DNA of 64,000 nucleotides from Ruegeria sp. AD91A (GCF_003443535.1 NZ_CP031946.1:1178001-1242000), one strand, 5' to 3'. Numbered from the stretch's first letter, positions 1-10,407 are shown. Translations and numbers: made by a program. Notes: generated from the letters alone by a model not told the origin.

Positions 1-307
1 TACCCTGATTTTCAGAGAACAGGTCAGGCAGGACACCGGTAAAAGAAACCCTGACGCTTTCGCCTCCATCGGTAACGACAAAACGCACGGTTTCACCCTG
101 CCCACGGATGATCGAACCTTCTTCGACCAGGCCGCCAATCCGAAAGACCTCGGTCGGTTTGGGTGGTTCGGCAATCACCTGGCTTGGCGAGCGGAAAAAG
201 TTGATCCCATCGCGCATGGCATACCCAATCAACGCCGTCGACGCCACCAAGGCAACGACAGCTACCAGAATGACTTGTACTCGGCGACGTTTCTTGAGCG
301 TTTTCAT
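1..307 (-). CDS. ccmE: Cytochrome c maturation heme chaperone CcmE (C-terminus off window)
   Basis: CcmE carries heme in the periplasm between the CcmABCD loading complex and the CcmFH ligation complex. About 102 N-terminal residues are visible: a basic start (MKTLKKRRR), one membrane segment at about residues 10-29, then the beta-barrel start with the family pattern VFRIGGLVEEGSI and VRFVVTDGG. The heme-binding histidine lies beyond the window edge. The gene starts 7 bases after the argC stop on the same strand, so the two are probably co-transcribed. Confidence 0.9.
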   Translation of the reverse strand, partial: MKTLKKRRRVQVILVAVVALVASTALIGYAMRDGINFFRSPSQVIAEPPKPTEVFRIGGLVEEGSIIRGQGETVRFVVTDGGESVRVSFTGVLPDLFSENQG

Positions 308-314
308 ACCATCC

Positions 315-1343
315 TCACGGGAATAACGGAGCCATCATCAGGCCTTGGGTTTCAATCTCACCTAACATCAGGTTGGCGTTCTGCAAGGCTTGGCCGCTGC
401 TACCTTTTGTCAGGTTATCCAGCGCCGCGATCACGATCGCGCGCCGTTCGATCCGATCTGCCACAACACCGACATGACAGAAGTTGGACCCGCGCACATG
501 GTGGGTCGACGGTGTCTCGCCCATTGGCAGCATCTGAATGAAAGGCTCGTCCGCGTACGCCTTTGCAAGCGTTTCATAGATGCTCAGCGGGTCGCCTTTT
601 ACGTATGTCGTGGCCAAAATGCCCCGGTTTGCAGGGATAAGGTGCGGTGTGAACTGCACATGAACCGTACGCCCGGCCAGTTTGGAAAACTCCTGATCGA
701 ATTCGCCCAGATGCCTGTGGGTCCCGCCGACGGCATAGGCATTGGCGCCCTCGCTCAGTTCGGCGTGCAGCAGGTTTTCTTTCAGCGACCGCCCTGCCCC
801 GGAAACAGCGCATTTCAGATCCAGCACGATATCGTCCAGATCAATCACTCCGGCAGAAATCAGCGGCCGAAGAACGTATTGCCCGGTTGCCGCATTGCAC
901 CCCGTGCCCGCCACCAGTCGCGCGTCCCGGATTTCGTCGCGATAGAACTCGGTCAGGCCATAAACGGCCTCTTCCTGCTGCTCGAGCGCGGTATGCGGGT
1001 TTCCGTACCACTTTTCATATTCGTCCGGGTCAGTCAGCCGGAAATCAGCAGACAGGTCGATGATCTTCAGATCCTTGGGCAGCGCACTGATCACTTCCTG
1101 ACTGGTCTTGTGCGGAAGGGCACAAAAACACAGAGCGATCCGGGAAAAATCGATCTCGGAAATCTTGCACAGATCCGGCAGGTCCATGTGGCGCAGATGG
1201 GGGAAAACCTGCGCCATTGTCATTCCCGCCTTCCGTTCAGCGGCCAGCGCAACGATATCCATGTTCGGGTGTTCGGCGATCAGCCGCACCAGTTCCGCGC
1301 CGGTATAGCCCGAGGCGCCCAGAATTGCGATTTTATGGGTCAT
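315..1343 (-). CDS. argC: N-acetyl-gamma-glutamyl-phosphate reductase
   Basis: Third step of arginine synthesis: NADPH-dependent reduction of N-acetylglutamyl phosphate to the semialdehyde, in the cytoplasm. The 342-residue protein opens with the nucleotide-binding motif GASGYTG and has the catalytic cysteine in [10 protein letters not shown] (about residue 149). An in-frame start 27 bases further upstream exists, but the ATG at 1343 has AGAGG six bases before it and matches the usual family start [15 protein letters not shown]. Length is typical of the long-form ArgC. It lies just upstream of ccmE, an arrangement with no obvious functional link. Confidence 0.95.
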   Translation of the reverse strand: MTHKIAILGASGYTGAELVRLIAEHPNMDIVALAAERKAGMTMAQVFPHLRHMDLPDLCKISEIDFSRIALCFCALPHKTSQEVISALPKDLKIIDLSADFRLTDPDEYEKWYGNPHTALEQQEEAVYGLTEFYRDEIRDARLVAGTGCNAATGQYVLRPLISAGVIDLDDIVLDLKCAVSGAGRSLKENLLHAELSEGANAYAVGGTHRHLGEFDQEFSKLAGRTVHVQFTPHLIPANRGILATTYVKGDPLSIYETLAKAYADEPFIQMLPMGETPSTHHVRGSNFCHVGVVADRIERRAIVIAALDNLTKGSSGQALQNANLMLGEIETQGLMMAPLFP

Positions 1344-1437
1344 GTCAGACCTCTTCTCAACGTGTGTCACATGTTACGACCGCCGATGCGACGGCCTTGA
1401 AATAAAGAAAGCAGAACGGCCGCGTCCTTGACCTAAG

Positions 1438-2247
1438 TCAGGCGGCCTCGAATGTGATTTGTCGTCGGAGGAACTGGGTCGCCCGATCGCTCACCACATT
1501 GGGTTTCCCCGTTGTCAGGAATCCTCCCGGGCCGTTACCCAACATGTTGGGGTGGCGACGCAGGTAATCCGCAAGGCTTTCAGCAACCAGCGCTCCCTGG
1601 CTGTAGACCTGTACGTCAGGTCCCAATGCCGCCTGAAATGCTTCGGCCATCAGCGGGTAATGCGTACAGCCCAGAATGGCTGCCTGCGGTTCGGGCATCT
1701 TGCGTTTGAGAGCATCCACATGGCTGCGCACCAGCGCCTCGGCCAGGATCATGTCACCGTCTTCAATGGCATCCACAACGCCACCACATGCCTGCGCCTC
1801 GACATCCACGCCAATTGCCCGGAACGCCAGCTCGCGCTGAAAGGCCCGGCTGGATACAGTCGCGGGCGTGGCGAACAAGGCGACATGCTTGACCGCCACT
1901 TCGCGTGGTGGGGAATTGTCGCCCCATTGCCGTTCGGTCAGGGCTTCGATCAATGGAACAAAGACACCGAGAACCCTTTTGCCGTCGGGCACGCCTTCTT
2001 CCTGCATCCGACGCAGCGCCGCCGCACTGGCGGTGTTGCAAGCCAGAATCACCAGATTGCAGCCGCGATCCCAAAGGTCCTGCACGGCCTTTCGGGTCAG
2101 CTGATAGATGTCCTCGGCATCGCGCACACCGTACGGGGCATGCGCGCTGTCCGCGTAATACAGGAAATCAACGTCAGGCAGACGTGTCTGCGCGACGCTC
2201 AGGACGGTAAGACCGCCCAATCCGGAATCAAAGATACCTACTGCCAT
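1438..2247 (-). CDS. murI: Glutamate racemase
   Basis: Makes D-glutamate for peptidoglycan. The 269-residue protein has both catalytic cysteine motifs of the family, LACNTASAA (Cys70) and GCTHYPLM (Cys194), and the N-terminal [12 protein letters not shown] that holds the proton-shuttling aspartate and serine. Full length. It begins 8 bases after the stop of the upstream acyltransferase gene on the same strand, so the two are probably one transcript, a pairing that makes sense for envelope building. Confidence 0.95.
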   Translation of the reverse strand: MAVGIFDSGLGGLTVLSVAQTRLPDVDFLYYADSAHAPYGVRDAEDIYQLTRKAVQDLWDRGCNLVILACNTASAAALRRMQEEGVPDGKRVLGVFVPLIEALTERQWGDNSPPREVAVKHVALFATPATVSSRAFQRELAFRAIGVDVEAQACGGVVDAIEDGDMILAEALVRSHVDALKRKMPEPQAAILGCTHYPLMAEAFQAALGPDVQVYSQGALVAESLADYLRRHPNMLGNGPGGFLTTGKPNVVSDRATQFLRRQITFEAA

Positions 2248-2255
2248 TAGCCCCT

Positions 2256-3134
2256 TCAGGCGCGATGCCGTTCCTCAAACTCGTAGCCATAGTCATACGA
2301 CTTCAGCGGTGTCGGAGACAGCTCATACGTCGCTTTGCGCAGGAAATCCATCATCTTGCGCGTATCCTTGCCCAGCGGGTCCAGAATGTCGCGTCCGATC
2401 GGCGCGCCAATCACCACATTGACCGGGGTATCGACACGTTTTTTGAATTCCTTGATCAGCAGTCCCATGCGCAGTGTGTTATGCATATGGCTTGCGATCT
2501 GAAACAGACGTGAGGTGTGCCCGTCGAAGAAAACCGGAACTACAGTGGCGTTGGATTTGGCTACCATACGGGCCGTAAAACCGCGCCAACCCGGATCCAT
2601 GGGATACGCGAACGGATTAACGCCAGTGCTGACCGTACCACCAGGGAAAATCCCGATCGCGCCACCATCCCCAAGGTAGTTCAACGCGGTTTTTCGCGTA
2701 TCCAGGTTCAGCTTCAACGCTTCTTTCGTATCATCGAACGAAACTGGCAAAACGATACGGTTCAGGTCTTCGGCCTTGCGGAAAACGCGATTTGCAAGAA
2801 TTCGGAAATCACCACGGGTCTGAGATAAAATGTGACCCATCATCAGGCCATCCAGAATTCCATAGGGATGGTTTGCAATCAGGATAAGGGGACCCTCTTT
2901 GGGGATATTCGCCAGTGCGCCACCAACGACATCCAAGGTCAATCCATAGCGATCGACCATAACCGACCAAAAATCGCGACCCTTTGCGACCTCTTTCTCG
3001 TACCCGTCCGCCCGTTTTATCAGACGCAACCGGCCCGTGGAGTTTTCCATCAGCCTGATAACCAACCGCCCCCCCCTGGTTTCGGCGGAATGGGCATACG
3101 AGATGTCACGAACGACATGACGGCGAGAAGACAT
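2256..3134 (-). CDS. Lysophospholipid acyltransferase family protein
   Basis: Probable membrane-associated acyltransferase of the PlsC-like superfamily. The 292-residue protein has NHPYGILDG (His89, Asp95), a variant of the HX4D active-site motif with one extra residue between His and Asp, as seen in the putative hemolysin/OlsA-like branch, and FPGGTVS at about 163 in place of the usual FPEGTRS. The acyl acceptor cannot be told from sequence: lysophosphatidate, lyso-ornithine lipid and others are possible. It is just upstream of murI, in the same direction. Confidence 0.8.
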   Translation of the reverse strand: MSSRRHVVRDISYAHSAETRGGRLVIRLMENSTGRLRLIKRADGYEKEVAKGRDFWSVMVDRYGLTLDVVGGALANIPKEGPLILIANHPYGILDGLMMGHILSQTRGDFRILANRVFRKAEDLNRIVLPVSFDDTKEALKLNLDTRKTALNYLGDGGAIGIFPGGTVSTGVNPFAYPMDPGWRGFTARMVAKSNATVVPVFFDGHTSRLFQIASHMHNTLRMGLLIKEFKKRVDTPVNVVIGAPIGRDILDPLGKDTRKMMDFLRKATYELSPTPLKSYDYGYEFEERHRA

Positions 3135-3212
3135 GTAGGGCTCCGTTTTGCTGCGCGCAAAATAAATGCAAGCAGCAGTTTTGACCAGCTATCGTGACAC
3201 CCAAGTGACGAT

Positions 3213-6200
3213 TTACTCCGCTGCGGCCTGTAATTCAGGCCCACCGCTGCGGATGGATGCCAGCAGGTCCTCTCTCCGCTTGGCAGCTTTGGCCTCATTT
3301 TCCCGCAGTACCGGCCCAAATCCGCGGATATCCAGCGGTAAGCGGGCCAAAGCGGAAATCGCATCACGCGTCTCCTGCGACACCAGGGGCAAAACTTCGC
3401 GCATGTCCTTTTCATACTGGCGGATCAGGGCGCGTTCCATCTTGCGTTCGGATGAATACCCGAAAATGTCCAGAGGCGTCCCGCGCAACGCTTTCAGTTT
3501 GGTCAACAGTTTCAACGCAGTCATGATGGATTCGCTGAACGCACGCTTTTTTGGCCTGCCGTTGCTGCCCGATCCTCCGAATATCGGCGGGGCCAGATGG
3601 AAGGTCATCTTGAAGTCACCATCAAACTCTGCCGCCGCCTTTTCCCGACTGGTCAGCAGAAGGCGCGCAACTTCGTACTCGTCCTTGTACGACAACAGCT
3701 TGTGATAGCCTTTTGCCACCGCTTCGCGTACATCCGCGTCCTCTACACTGTCCACCAGCTTGCGGTACCGCTTGGCCAGCCGTGCACCTTGATAGTCCGT
3801 CAGGTGCTGCGCACGGAACGCAGTGATTTGGTCCAGTGACTTGGGCATTTCAGCCAGGGTTGGGGAAAGGATGGATTGTACTTCGTCTGGATGCAGAACC
3901 GCCCAACGGCCGACATCAAACGCGCGCTTGTTGCGTTCGACTGCTGCGCCGTTCAACTCAATGGCCTCAAATATCGCCTGATGGCTGACCGGCAACAATC
4001 CGCGCTGCCAGGTCGCGCCGAAGATCATCATGTTGGAATATATTGAATCCCCCATCACTGCGCGCGCCAGTTCGGTCGCATCAAACAGAGAGACATCTTC
4101 TTTCAACCGCGCTTGCAGGGCCAGTTCCAGCTGATCCGTCGGAATGCTGAACTCGGTATCACGCGTGAAGTCGCCAGTCACCGTTTCATGACTGTTCACG
4201 ACGGCACCCGTACGTCCGGTACGCGTCAGGCCCAACGTTTTTGCGCCGGCCGAGACCACCAGATCACCGCCGATCAGTGCATGGGCCTCGCCAGTGGCGA
4301 CACGTATCGCGCTGATGTCCTCGGGGCGGTTGGCCAATCTGCAGTGGATGTGAACTGCGCCGCCTTTCTGCGCCAGGCCCGCCATTTCCATCATGCCCGC
4401 GCCTTTTCCGTCAATCTGCGCAGCCTGCGCCAGGATGGCGCCAATGGTGACGACACCCGTACCGCCAACACCGGTAATCACGACGTTGTGCGTGCCGGTG
4501 ATCTTCGGCAGATCCGGTTTTGGCAGATCCGGCAGATCGATTTCGGTCGTCGCCTCCTTGCGAATTTTCGCGCCCTCAAGCGTCACAAAAGACGGGCAGA
4601 AACCGTTCAAGCATGAAAAATCCTTGTTGCAGCTTGATTGATCAATGGCACGCTTGCGACCCAGTTCAGTTTGCTGGGGAACGATCGAAACGCAGTTTGA
4701 CTGTACGCCGCAATCACCACAGCCTTCGCATACATCGGTGTTGATGAACACCCGCTTGTCGGGGTCGGGGAATGTACCGCGCTTGCGGCGGCGGCGCTTT
4801 TCGGCGGCGCAGGTTTGAACATAAACGATGACCGAAACACCCTCGATCTCGCGAAACTTCTCCTGCACCTGCATGAGGTCGGCTCGCTCGAATGTCTGAA
4901 CGCTGGCGGGCAAAGCCTTGAAGTTGACGTCTTCCTTTTCGTCAAAAACCAGAGCCACCTCTCGGACACCCATTGCCTTGACCTCGGCAACAATCCGTTC
5001 GGCAGTCAGGTCACCTTCATTGTCCTGCCCGCCGGTCATGGCGACCGCGTCGTTGAACAGGATCTTGAAGGTGATGTTGGTACCTGCGGACAACGCCGCC
5101 CGGATCGCCTGAACGCCCGAATGGTTGTACGTGCCATCGCCAAGGTTCTGGAACACATGCTTGGTTGTCGAAAACGGTGCCTCGCCGATCCAGTTCGCGC
5201 CTTCCCCGCCCATTTGCGTGAATCCGGTCGTCTCGCGATCCATCCATTGTACCATGTAGTGACAGCCGATGCCGGCATAGGCGCGGCTGCCATCCGGCAC
5301 CTTGGTCGAACTGTTGTGTGGACAGCCGGAACAGAAATACGGAAGCCGTGTCGCAATTTCCTGCGCGTTGTCAGCCCGGCGCGCTTCTGACAAAGACGCC
5401 AGCCCGGCCCGGATACCATCAGTCCCGCGCCCCTCTTCAATCAGGATTTCGCCCAGCTTTTCAGCTATCATGATCGGGTCAAGGGCACCCCGCGTCGGGA
5501 ACAGTTCTTCCCGGTGCAACGTCCCGGCACCGCCTTTGTACCAGCCATAGACCCGGCGTCCGCGCCGGTCGTCAAAGATGGCCTCCTTGACCTGAACCTC
5601 GATCAGCTTGCGCTTTTCTTCGACGATCACGATCAGGTCCAGCCCCTCGGCCCAGTCGTGGAAACCGGCCATATCCAGCGGGAAAGTCTGCCCCACCTTG
5701 TAGGTGGTAATGCCCAGACGCTCGGCCTCAGCTTCGTCAATATTCAGAAGCGAAAGTGCATGTGTCAGGTCCAGCCAGTTCTTGCCTGCCGCGACAAAGC
5801 CTATCTTGGCGCCGGGTTTACCCCACATCCGCCTGTCCAGCTTGTTGGCGTGTGAAAACGTCTCGGCCGCGAACCTCTTGTAGTCGATAACGCGCGTTTC
5901 CTGCAGATGCGGCGTGTCCCCCAATCGAATGTTCAATCCGCCATCCGGCATATCGAATTCAGGGATGACCACCTGCATTCGGTCCGGACTGCCATCCACG
6001 ACCGAGGTGACTTCGATCGTGTCCTTCATCGTCTTCAGGCCGACCCAGACACCCGCGAAACGGCTGAGTGCAAATCCATAAATTCCATAATCGAGGATTT
6101 CCTGAACGCCAGCAGGGCTGACGATAGGCATATACATGTCGACCAGCGACCATTCCGACTGATGCAGCACCGTCGAGCTTTCGCCGGTATGGTCATCACC

Positions 6201-6632
6201 CATCGCCATGAGCACACCGCCATGTTTGGCTGTACCCGCCATGTTTGCGTGGCGCATGACGTCACCGGATCGGTCAACGCCCGGACCCTTGCCATACCAA
6301 AGCCCGAATACCCCATCGAACTTGCTGTCGCCGCGCAGACCCGCCTGCTGGCTGCCCCAAAGTGCGGTGGCTGCCAGATCTTCGTTCAAACCGAACTGAA
6401 ACGTGACGTCGCTTTCGGCCAACAGCTTCTGGGCCCGCATCATTTGCTGATCTACGGCCCCCAAAGGAGACCCGCGGTATCCAGTGACCAATCCCGCGGT
6501 GTTAAGACCCACTTGCCGGTCTCTGGCCTTTTGCATCAGCATCAAGCGCACAAGCGCCTGTGTTCCGTTCAGAAGAACGGGGTTTTTCTCAAGATCGAAC
6601 CGGTCGTTCAGCGTTATCTGTGGCTGGCTCAT
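3213..6632 (-). CDS. Indolepyruvate ferredoxin oxidoreductase, fused alpha and gamma subunits
   Basis: Oxidative decarboxylation of aryl 2-oxo acids such as indolepyruvate to the acyl-CoA, passing electrons to ferredoxin. The 1139-residue chain carries everything in one polypeptide: N-terminal pyrimidine-binding region (TAGLVTGYRGSPLGA near residue 45), thiamine-diphosphate region (GGEGANWIGEAPF and nearby), a cluster-binding cysteine set CEGCGDCGVQSNC at about 630-645 followed by CNKDFSCLNGFC, and a C-terminal gamma domain beginning GVGGTGVVTIGAI. This fused layout is known from aerobic proteobacteria. It is divergent from a LysR gene that probably controls it. Confidence 0.93.
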   Translation of the reverse strand: MSQPQITLNDRFDLEKNPVLLNGTQALVRLMLMQKARDRQVGLNTAGLVTGYRGSPLGAVDQQMMRAQKLLAESDVTFQFGLNEDLAATALWGSQQAGLRGDSKFDGVFGLWYGKGPGVDRSGDVMRHANMAGTAKHGGVLMAMGDDHTGESSTVLHQSEWSLVDMYMPIVSPAGVQEILDYGIYGFALSRFAGVWVGLKTMKDTIEVTSVVDGSPDRMQVVIPEFDMPDGGLNIRLGDTPHLQETRVIDYKRFAAETFSHANKLDRRMWGKPGAKIGFVAAGKNWLDLTHALSLLNIDEAEAERLGITTYKVGQTFPLDMAGFHDWAEGLDLIVIVEEKRKLIEVQVKEAIFDDRRGRRVYGWYKGGAGTLHREELFPTRGALDPIMIAEKLGEILIEEGRGTDGIRAGLASLSEARRADNAQEIATRLPYFCSGCPHNSSTKVPDGSRAYAGIGCHYMVQWMDRETTGFTQMGGEGANWIGEAPFSTTKHVFQNLGDGTYNHSGVQAIRAALSAGTNITFKILFNDAVAMTGGQDNEGDLTAERIVAEVKAMGVREVALVFDEKEDVNFKALPASVQTFERADLMQVQEKFREIEGVSVIVYVQTCAAEKRRRRKRGTFPDPDKRVFINTDVCEGCGDCGVQSNCVSIVPQQTELGRKRAIDQSSCNKDFSCLNGFCPSFVTLEGAKIRKEATTEIDLPDLPKPDLPKITGTHNVVITGVGGTGVVTIGAILAQAAQIDGKGAGMMEMAGLAQKGGAVHIHCRLANRPEDISAIRVATGEAHALIGGDLVVSAGAKTLGLTRTGRTGAVVNSHETVTGDFTRDTEFSIPTDQLELALQARLKEDVSLFDATELARAVMGDSIYSNMMIFGATWQRGLLPVSHQAIFEAIELNGAAVERNKRAFDVGRWAVLHPDEVQSILSPTLAEMPKSLDQITAFRAQHLTDYQGARLAKRYRKLVDSVEDADVREAVAKGYHKLLSYKDEYEVARLLLTSREKAAAEFDGDFKMTFHLAPPIFGGSGSNGRPKKRAFSESIMTALKLLTKLKALRGTPLDIFGYSSERKMERALIRQYEKDMREVLPLVSQETRDAISALARLPLDIRGFGPVLRENEAKAAKRREDLLASIRSGGPELQAAAE

Positions 6633-6680
6633 CAGACGTCTCCCCTCGTCAGATCAGTGTGCATTACTTAGGTTCATTTT

Positions 6681-6699
6681 AGGTCATAATTTCTGACCT
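6681..6699. promoter_or_regulatory. LysR-type operator candidate between ior and lysR
   Basis: AGGTCA and TGACCT form a perfect 6-bp inverted repeat with a 7-bp AT-rich spacer. It contains a T-N11-A core (6684 to 6696), the usual LysR-box shape, and lies about 50 bases upstream of the ior start and 100 upstream of the divergent LysR gene. Binding by that regulator is inference from position and shape. Confidence 0.5.
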
Positions 6700-6801
6700 G
6701 TATAGAATTTATCCACTGATATGTAACGATTTCGTCCTTTGAATGTAGAACTTGTTACCTATTTCATATAGGGCTTCTGAAAGATAACGAAAGTTGCGGC
6801 G

Positions 6802-7710
6802 ATGGATTGGGACAAGCTTAGAATATTTCACGCGGTGGCAGATGCCGGCAGCCTCACGCACGCCGGAGACAAGCTTAATCTGTCTCAATCCGCCGTAAGC
6901 CGACAGATCCGTGCACTGGAAGAGTCGCTGGATGCCACTCTTTTCCACCGTCATGCCCGGGGGCTGATTCTTACTGAACAGGGTGAATTGCTGTTCGACG
7001 CCACATCCGCCATGTCCAAACGGCTTGATGCCGCTGCTGCGCGTATTCGGGACAGCGAAGAAGAGGTCTTTGGTGTCTTGCGGGTCACGACGACTTTCGG
7101 GTTCGGAACACTCTGGTTAGCCCCGCGCCTGCCCAAGCTGTACGAGCAATACCCTGATCTGAACATCGACCTGATGCTTGAAGAACGCGTTCTTGACCTG
7201 CCAATGCGCGAGGCCGACGTCGCCATCCGCATGAAAGAACCAAGCCAGGCTGATCTGGTGCGCAAACGTCTGATGACAGTTCAGATGATGTTGTATGCGA
7301 CCCAGGACTATATCGAGACCCATGGCGGCATGCTGCAATCACTGGACGAGATCAAGGACCACCGTCTGATCTGTCAGACCCCTGCGGCACCGCAGGTTGG
7401 AGCCAGTGCATCCATGGTGCGCCACCTGATGACCTATAATCCCGGCTCCTTGCTGACGGTGAACAACTATTTTGGCGTGCTTCAGGGCGTATTGCACAAT
7501 CTGGGTATCGGTGTCCTGCCCGACTATGTCACGCAGGATTTTCCGCACCTTGTGCCCATCCTGTCAGACATCGAAACTGCAGATGTCCCGGTCTACTTGG
7601 CCTACCCGGAAGAATTACGGCACTCAAAACGCGTTGGCGCGTTCCGAGATTTCGTGCAGGACGAAATCATCGCGCAGCGCAAACAGCTGAAACAGATGGG
7701 AAAACTGTAG
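6802..7710 (+). CDS. LysR-family transcriptional regulator
   Basis: The 302-residue protein has the N-terminal winged helix-turn-helix typical of the family (MDWDKLRIFHAVADAGSLT, then LSQSAVSRQIRALE at about 30-43) and a C-terminal effector domain. The ATG start gives the usual LysR N-terminus. It is transcribed away from the indolepyruvate oxidoreductase gene, and an inverted repeat with a T-N11-A core lies between them, so it probably senses an aromatic amino acid or its keto acid and controls ior. The ligand cannot be read from the sequence. Confidence 0.88.
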   Translation: MDWDKLRIFHAVADAGSLTHAGDKLNLSQSAVSRQIRALEESLDATLFHRHARGLILTEQGELLFDATSAMSKRLDAAAARIRDSEEEVFGVLRVTTTFGFGTLWLAPRLPKLYEQYPDLNIDLMLEERVLDLPMREADVAIRMKEPSQADLVRKRLMTVQMMLYATQDYIETHGGMLQSLDEIKDHRLICQTPAAPQVGASASMVRHLMTYNPGSLLTVNNYFGVLQGVLHNLGIGVLPDYVTQDFPHLVPILSDIETADVPVYLAYPEELRHSKRVGAFRDFVQDEIIAQRKQLKQMGKL

Positions 7711-7791
7711 CTATGCGCATGCAGCATATCGGACATGAAGAGATCACAGGGTTAATTATCTTGAACGTTCACAAACTGACCCCTAAATGAG

Positions 7792-7878
7792 CACTCGAAG
7801 GCGGTGATGCTGAAACGCTCATCATCTTCATACCTCCCTGTTGGACTACGGCCGAGCTTATAGCTCGGCCTTTTTTTT
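7792..7878 (+). ncRNA. Candidate small RNA with anti-Shine-Dalgarno segment
   Basis: Downstream of lysR lies a compact structure ending in a very strong terminator. A first hairpin pairs GGTGATG (7803-7809) with CATCATC (7820-7826, one G-U pair); an unpaired stretch with ACCTCCC follows at about 7832-7838; then the terminator stem 7850-7870 and eight Ts. Two hairpins around an exposed C/U-rich loop resemble alphaproteobacterial riboregulators that bind ribosome-binding sites. A weak promoter (TTGAAC, 17 bases, TAAATG) precedes it. The start is approximate. It could instead be the lysR 3' untranslated region. Confidence 0.45.
7850..7878 (+). terminator. Rho-independent terminator
   Basis: Perfect 9-bp stem GGCCGAGCT/AGCTCGGCC with a TAT loop, followed by eight Ts. 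It ends transcription from lysR or from the candidate small RNA, before the channel gene. Confidence 0.93.
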
Positions 7879-7980
7879 GCCCAGGGCATTACATTAAACC
7901 AGCGAAAGCTCTGGGAAAAAAACACGCATAGGCATATGATCGCAAAAAAACGATACAATTTCGTGTTTGAGGGAAAATAC

Positions 7981-10227
7981 ATGTTCCACCTACCCCGCCT
8001 CGTTTTGGCGATCATCTCCGCATTATTCTTGGCGGTGCCGCTATACGCACAAGACACCGGTTCAACTTCTACCGTGACCATTCCGGAAGACCTGACACCC
8101 GAACAGGTCGACGATCTGGTCGCGCGTATGTCCGATGACCAGGTTCGCGCCATTCTATTGGAACGCCTTGATGCCGTGGCGGAAAAACAAGCCGCCGAGA
8201 AGGCGAACGTAGAAGACCCGTTGACGGAAATAAGCGATATCTGGGCAGAGATGGTCACGTCTTGGACTCATGTTCTGACCACCGTTCCCAACATTGTCAC
8301 GGCACAGATAACCGCGTTCAGCAATTTTAGTGACACGTTCGGAACGACAGGTGTCTTTACTCTGTTCGGGCTTGTCCTCTCAGTGCTTGTTGTCGGGTTT
8401 ATTGCTGAAAAGCTGTTTATATTCCTGACCCGCCGCTGGCATGAGGCAACCGAAGCGGCGGACGAGGCCGACCTTTGGGGCGCCGTCAGCTACCTGTTTC
8501 GTCGGTTCTGCCGGGAAATCGCCGGGCTGATCGTATTCTATGTCGTGATACGCGCGGTCGGCCGCGGCCTTCTGACAACGGAACAGATCACCTATGCCGC
8601 TCCGTTTGTATTTTATCTAATCTGGGTGCCGCGTTTGGGTGCAGCGGCGTCACGCTTTGTTCTGGCACCGGAGAAACCTCAATTCCGGTTGGTCAATATA
8701 GACGACCACTGGGCAAAGTACCTGCATCGCAACCTGATCGGATTGTTGATCCTGATCGGGTTCACGCTGTTCGTCGTTCGGTTCAACGCGCTTAATGGCA
8801 TCACGGGTGACGATACCCGCATTGGCTTCTGGCTGAACGCCGCAATTCACATCTATATCGCCGTAATCGCCTGGACTGCTCGCGAAGGGCTTTCGCAAAT
8901 GATGCTGGGGACGGACCCGGATCATACGAAGTTCGATGAAGAAGTTGCGCATTATTATCCCTATTTTGCCATCGGCGTTTCGGTGGCGATCTGGCTGCTG
9001 GTTGAGTTTCTGGTCGCACAGCGCGACCCATCGACATTGAGGTTGCTGACCAACGGTGCACATTTCACAACCTTGTTCTGGTTGCTGATCGTCCCCGCGC
9101 TTGACACGCTGATCCGTGGTTTGGTGCGGCATTTGCAACCCCCCATGTCGGGCGAAGGCCCTCTTGCCGAACGCGCCTACCGTTCTGCGAAACGCAGCTA
9201 TATCCGGATTGGTCGCGTTATCGCGGGCCTGGTCGTGGTTTTCATGATCGCACGCGCGTGGCACCTTGACCTGCGCAATGTCGCCTCAGCCGGTGTTGGT
9301 GCCGAAGTCGGCGGTGCTGTGATTGAGTTCCTGCTGATCATCGCCGTTGGCTATATCCTGAACGAGGTCGTCTCGTTGTGGATCAACCGTCGATTGGCAA
9401 GGGAACAAACTGCGGCCGAGGAGCTAGACGAAGAAGCAGGCGGTGAAGGCGGCGGTGCCGGTGGATCTCGTCTGGCGACCGTTTTGCCCCTGATGCGGAT
9501 AACGGCCCAGATCACAATTGCCGTGATTTTTGGCCTGCTGGCACTGGGTGCATTAGGCATCAACATCACGCCGCTGCTGGCCGGTGCCGGTGTTCTGGGC
9601 CTGGCTATCGGCTTTGGCGCGCAGAAGCTGGTCGCTGATATCGTGGGCGGGGTATTCTTCCTGATCGACGATGCCTTCCGCGTAGGAGAATATGTCGACG
9701 TCGGCGGCACGATGGGAACGGTCGAGAAGATCTCGGTTCGCTCAATGCAGCTGCGTCACCATCGAGGTGCCGTGCATACGATACCGTATGGTGAGATTCA
9801 GAAGCTGACAAACTTCAGCCGTGACTGGGTTATCATGAAGCTGAAATTCACCGTGCCGTTTGATACCGACCCCAACAAGGTCAAGAAGATCTTCAAGAAG
9901 ATCGGTGCCGAGATGATGGCCGACGAGACCCACAAGGATGGCTTCCTGCAACCCTTCAAATCGCAGGGCGTGTTCGACTTTGACGATGTCGGCATGATCA
10001 TCCGCGGCAAGTTCATGGCCAAGCCCGGAAAACAATTCACACTGCGCAAGGAAATCTTCAACCGGGTCAAGGCAGCCTTCAAGGAAAACGGCATCGACTT
10101 TGCCCGCCGTGAGGTGCGTGTTGCGATGCCGGGGCAGGAAGAAGCCGAAAACCTGACCCCGGAACAGAAGGCCGCTGTAGGTGCCGCAGCCGCAGCTCAA
10201 CTCAACAAAGACCAGGGGTCAGCGTAA
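7981..10227 (+). CDS. Mechanosensitive ion channel, large MscS type
   Basis: Large MscS-family channel (748 residues) that would open under membrane tension during osmotic downshock. The start at 7981 gives a clear signal peptide (MFHLPRLVLAIISALFLAV, cleavage after LYAQ) and has GAGG eight bases upstream; an ATG 45 bases earlier would bury the signal. After an acidic, probably periplasmic, N-terminal part come about ten membrane segments, a Gly-rich linker (about residues 500-515), and the conserved MscS pore helix and beta domain (LLAGAGVLGLAIGFGAQ and FLIDDAFRVGEYVDVGG). The long N-terminal extension is like E. coli MscK/YbdG relatives. Confidence 0.9.
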   Translation: MFHLPRLVLAIISALFLAVPLYAQDTGSTSTVTIPEDLTPEQVDDLVARMSDDQVRAILLERLDAVAEKQAAEKANVEDPLTEISDIWAEMVTSWTHVLTTVPNIVTAQITAFSNFSDTFGTTGVFTLFGLVLSVLVVGFIAEKLFIFLTRRWHEATEAADEADLWGAVSYLFRRFCREIAGLIVFYVVIRAVGRGLLTTEQITYAAPFVFYLIWVPRLGAAASRFVLAPEKPQFRLVNIDDHWAKYLHRNLIGLLILIGFTLFVVRFNALNGITGDDTRIGFWLNAAIHIYIAVIAWTAREGLSQMMLGTDPDHTKFDEEVAHYYPYFAIGVSVAIWLLVEFLVAQRDPSTLRLLTNGAHFTTLFWLLIVPALDTLIRGLVRHLQPPMSGEGPLAERAYRSAKRSYIRIGRVIAGLVVVFMIARAWHLDLRNVASAGVGAEVGGAVIEFLLIIAVGYILNEVVSLWINRRLAREQTAAEELDEEAGGEGGGAGGSRLATVLPLMRITAQITIAVIFGLLALGALGINITPLLAGAGVLGLAIGFGAQKLVADIVGGVFFLIDDAFRVGEYVDVGGTMGTVEKISVRSMQLRHHRGAVHTIPYGEIQKLTNFSRDWVIMKLKFTVPFDTDPNKVKKIFKKIGAEMMADETHKDGFLQPFKSQGVFDFDDVGMIIRGKFMAKPGKQFTLRKEIFNRVKAAFKENGIDFARREVRVAMPGQEEAENLTPEQKAAVGAAAAAQLNKDQGSA

Positions 10228-10278
10228 CCTTCGCGGTTTACGCCTTCGATTTGCGCCAGTACTGCGGTGCATTTCTTC

Positions 10279-10309
10279 GGAACCGGCAGTGATGCCGGTT
10301 CCGTTTTTC
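10279..10309 (+). terminator. Rho-independent terminator after the MscS gene
   Basis: Perfect 10-bp stem GGAACCGGCA/TGCCGGTTCC with loop GTGA, followed by GTTTTTC. It separates the channel gene from purL. Confidence 0.9.
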
Positions 10310-10407
10310 TTTGAAAGAAGCAACCTGCGCCGTCTTGACCCTTTCCACACGCGCGCGCTTGCCCTACAAGGCGCGCAATCTCGGCCCACTTGGACACAGG
10401 ACAGAAG

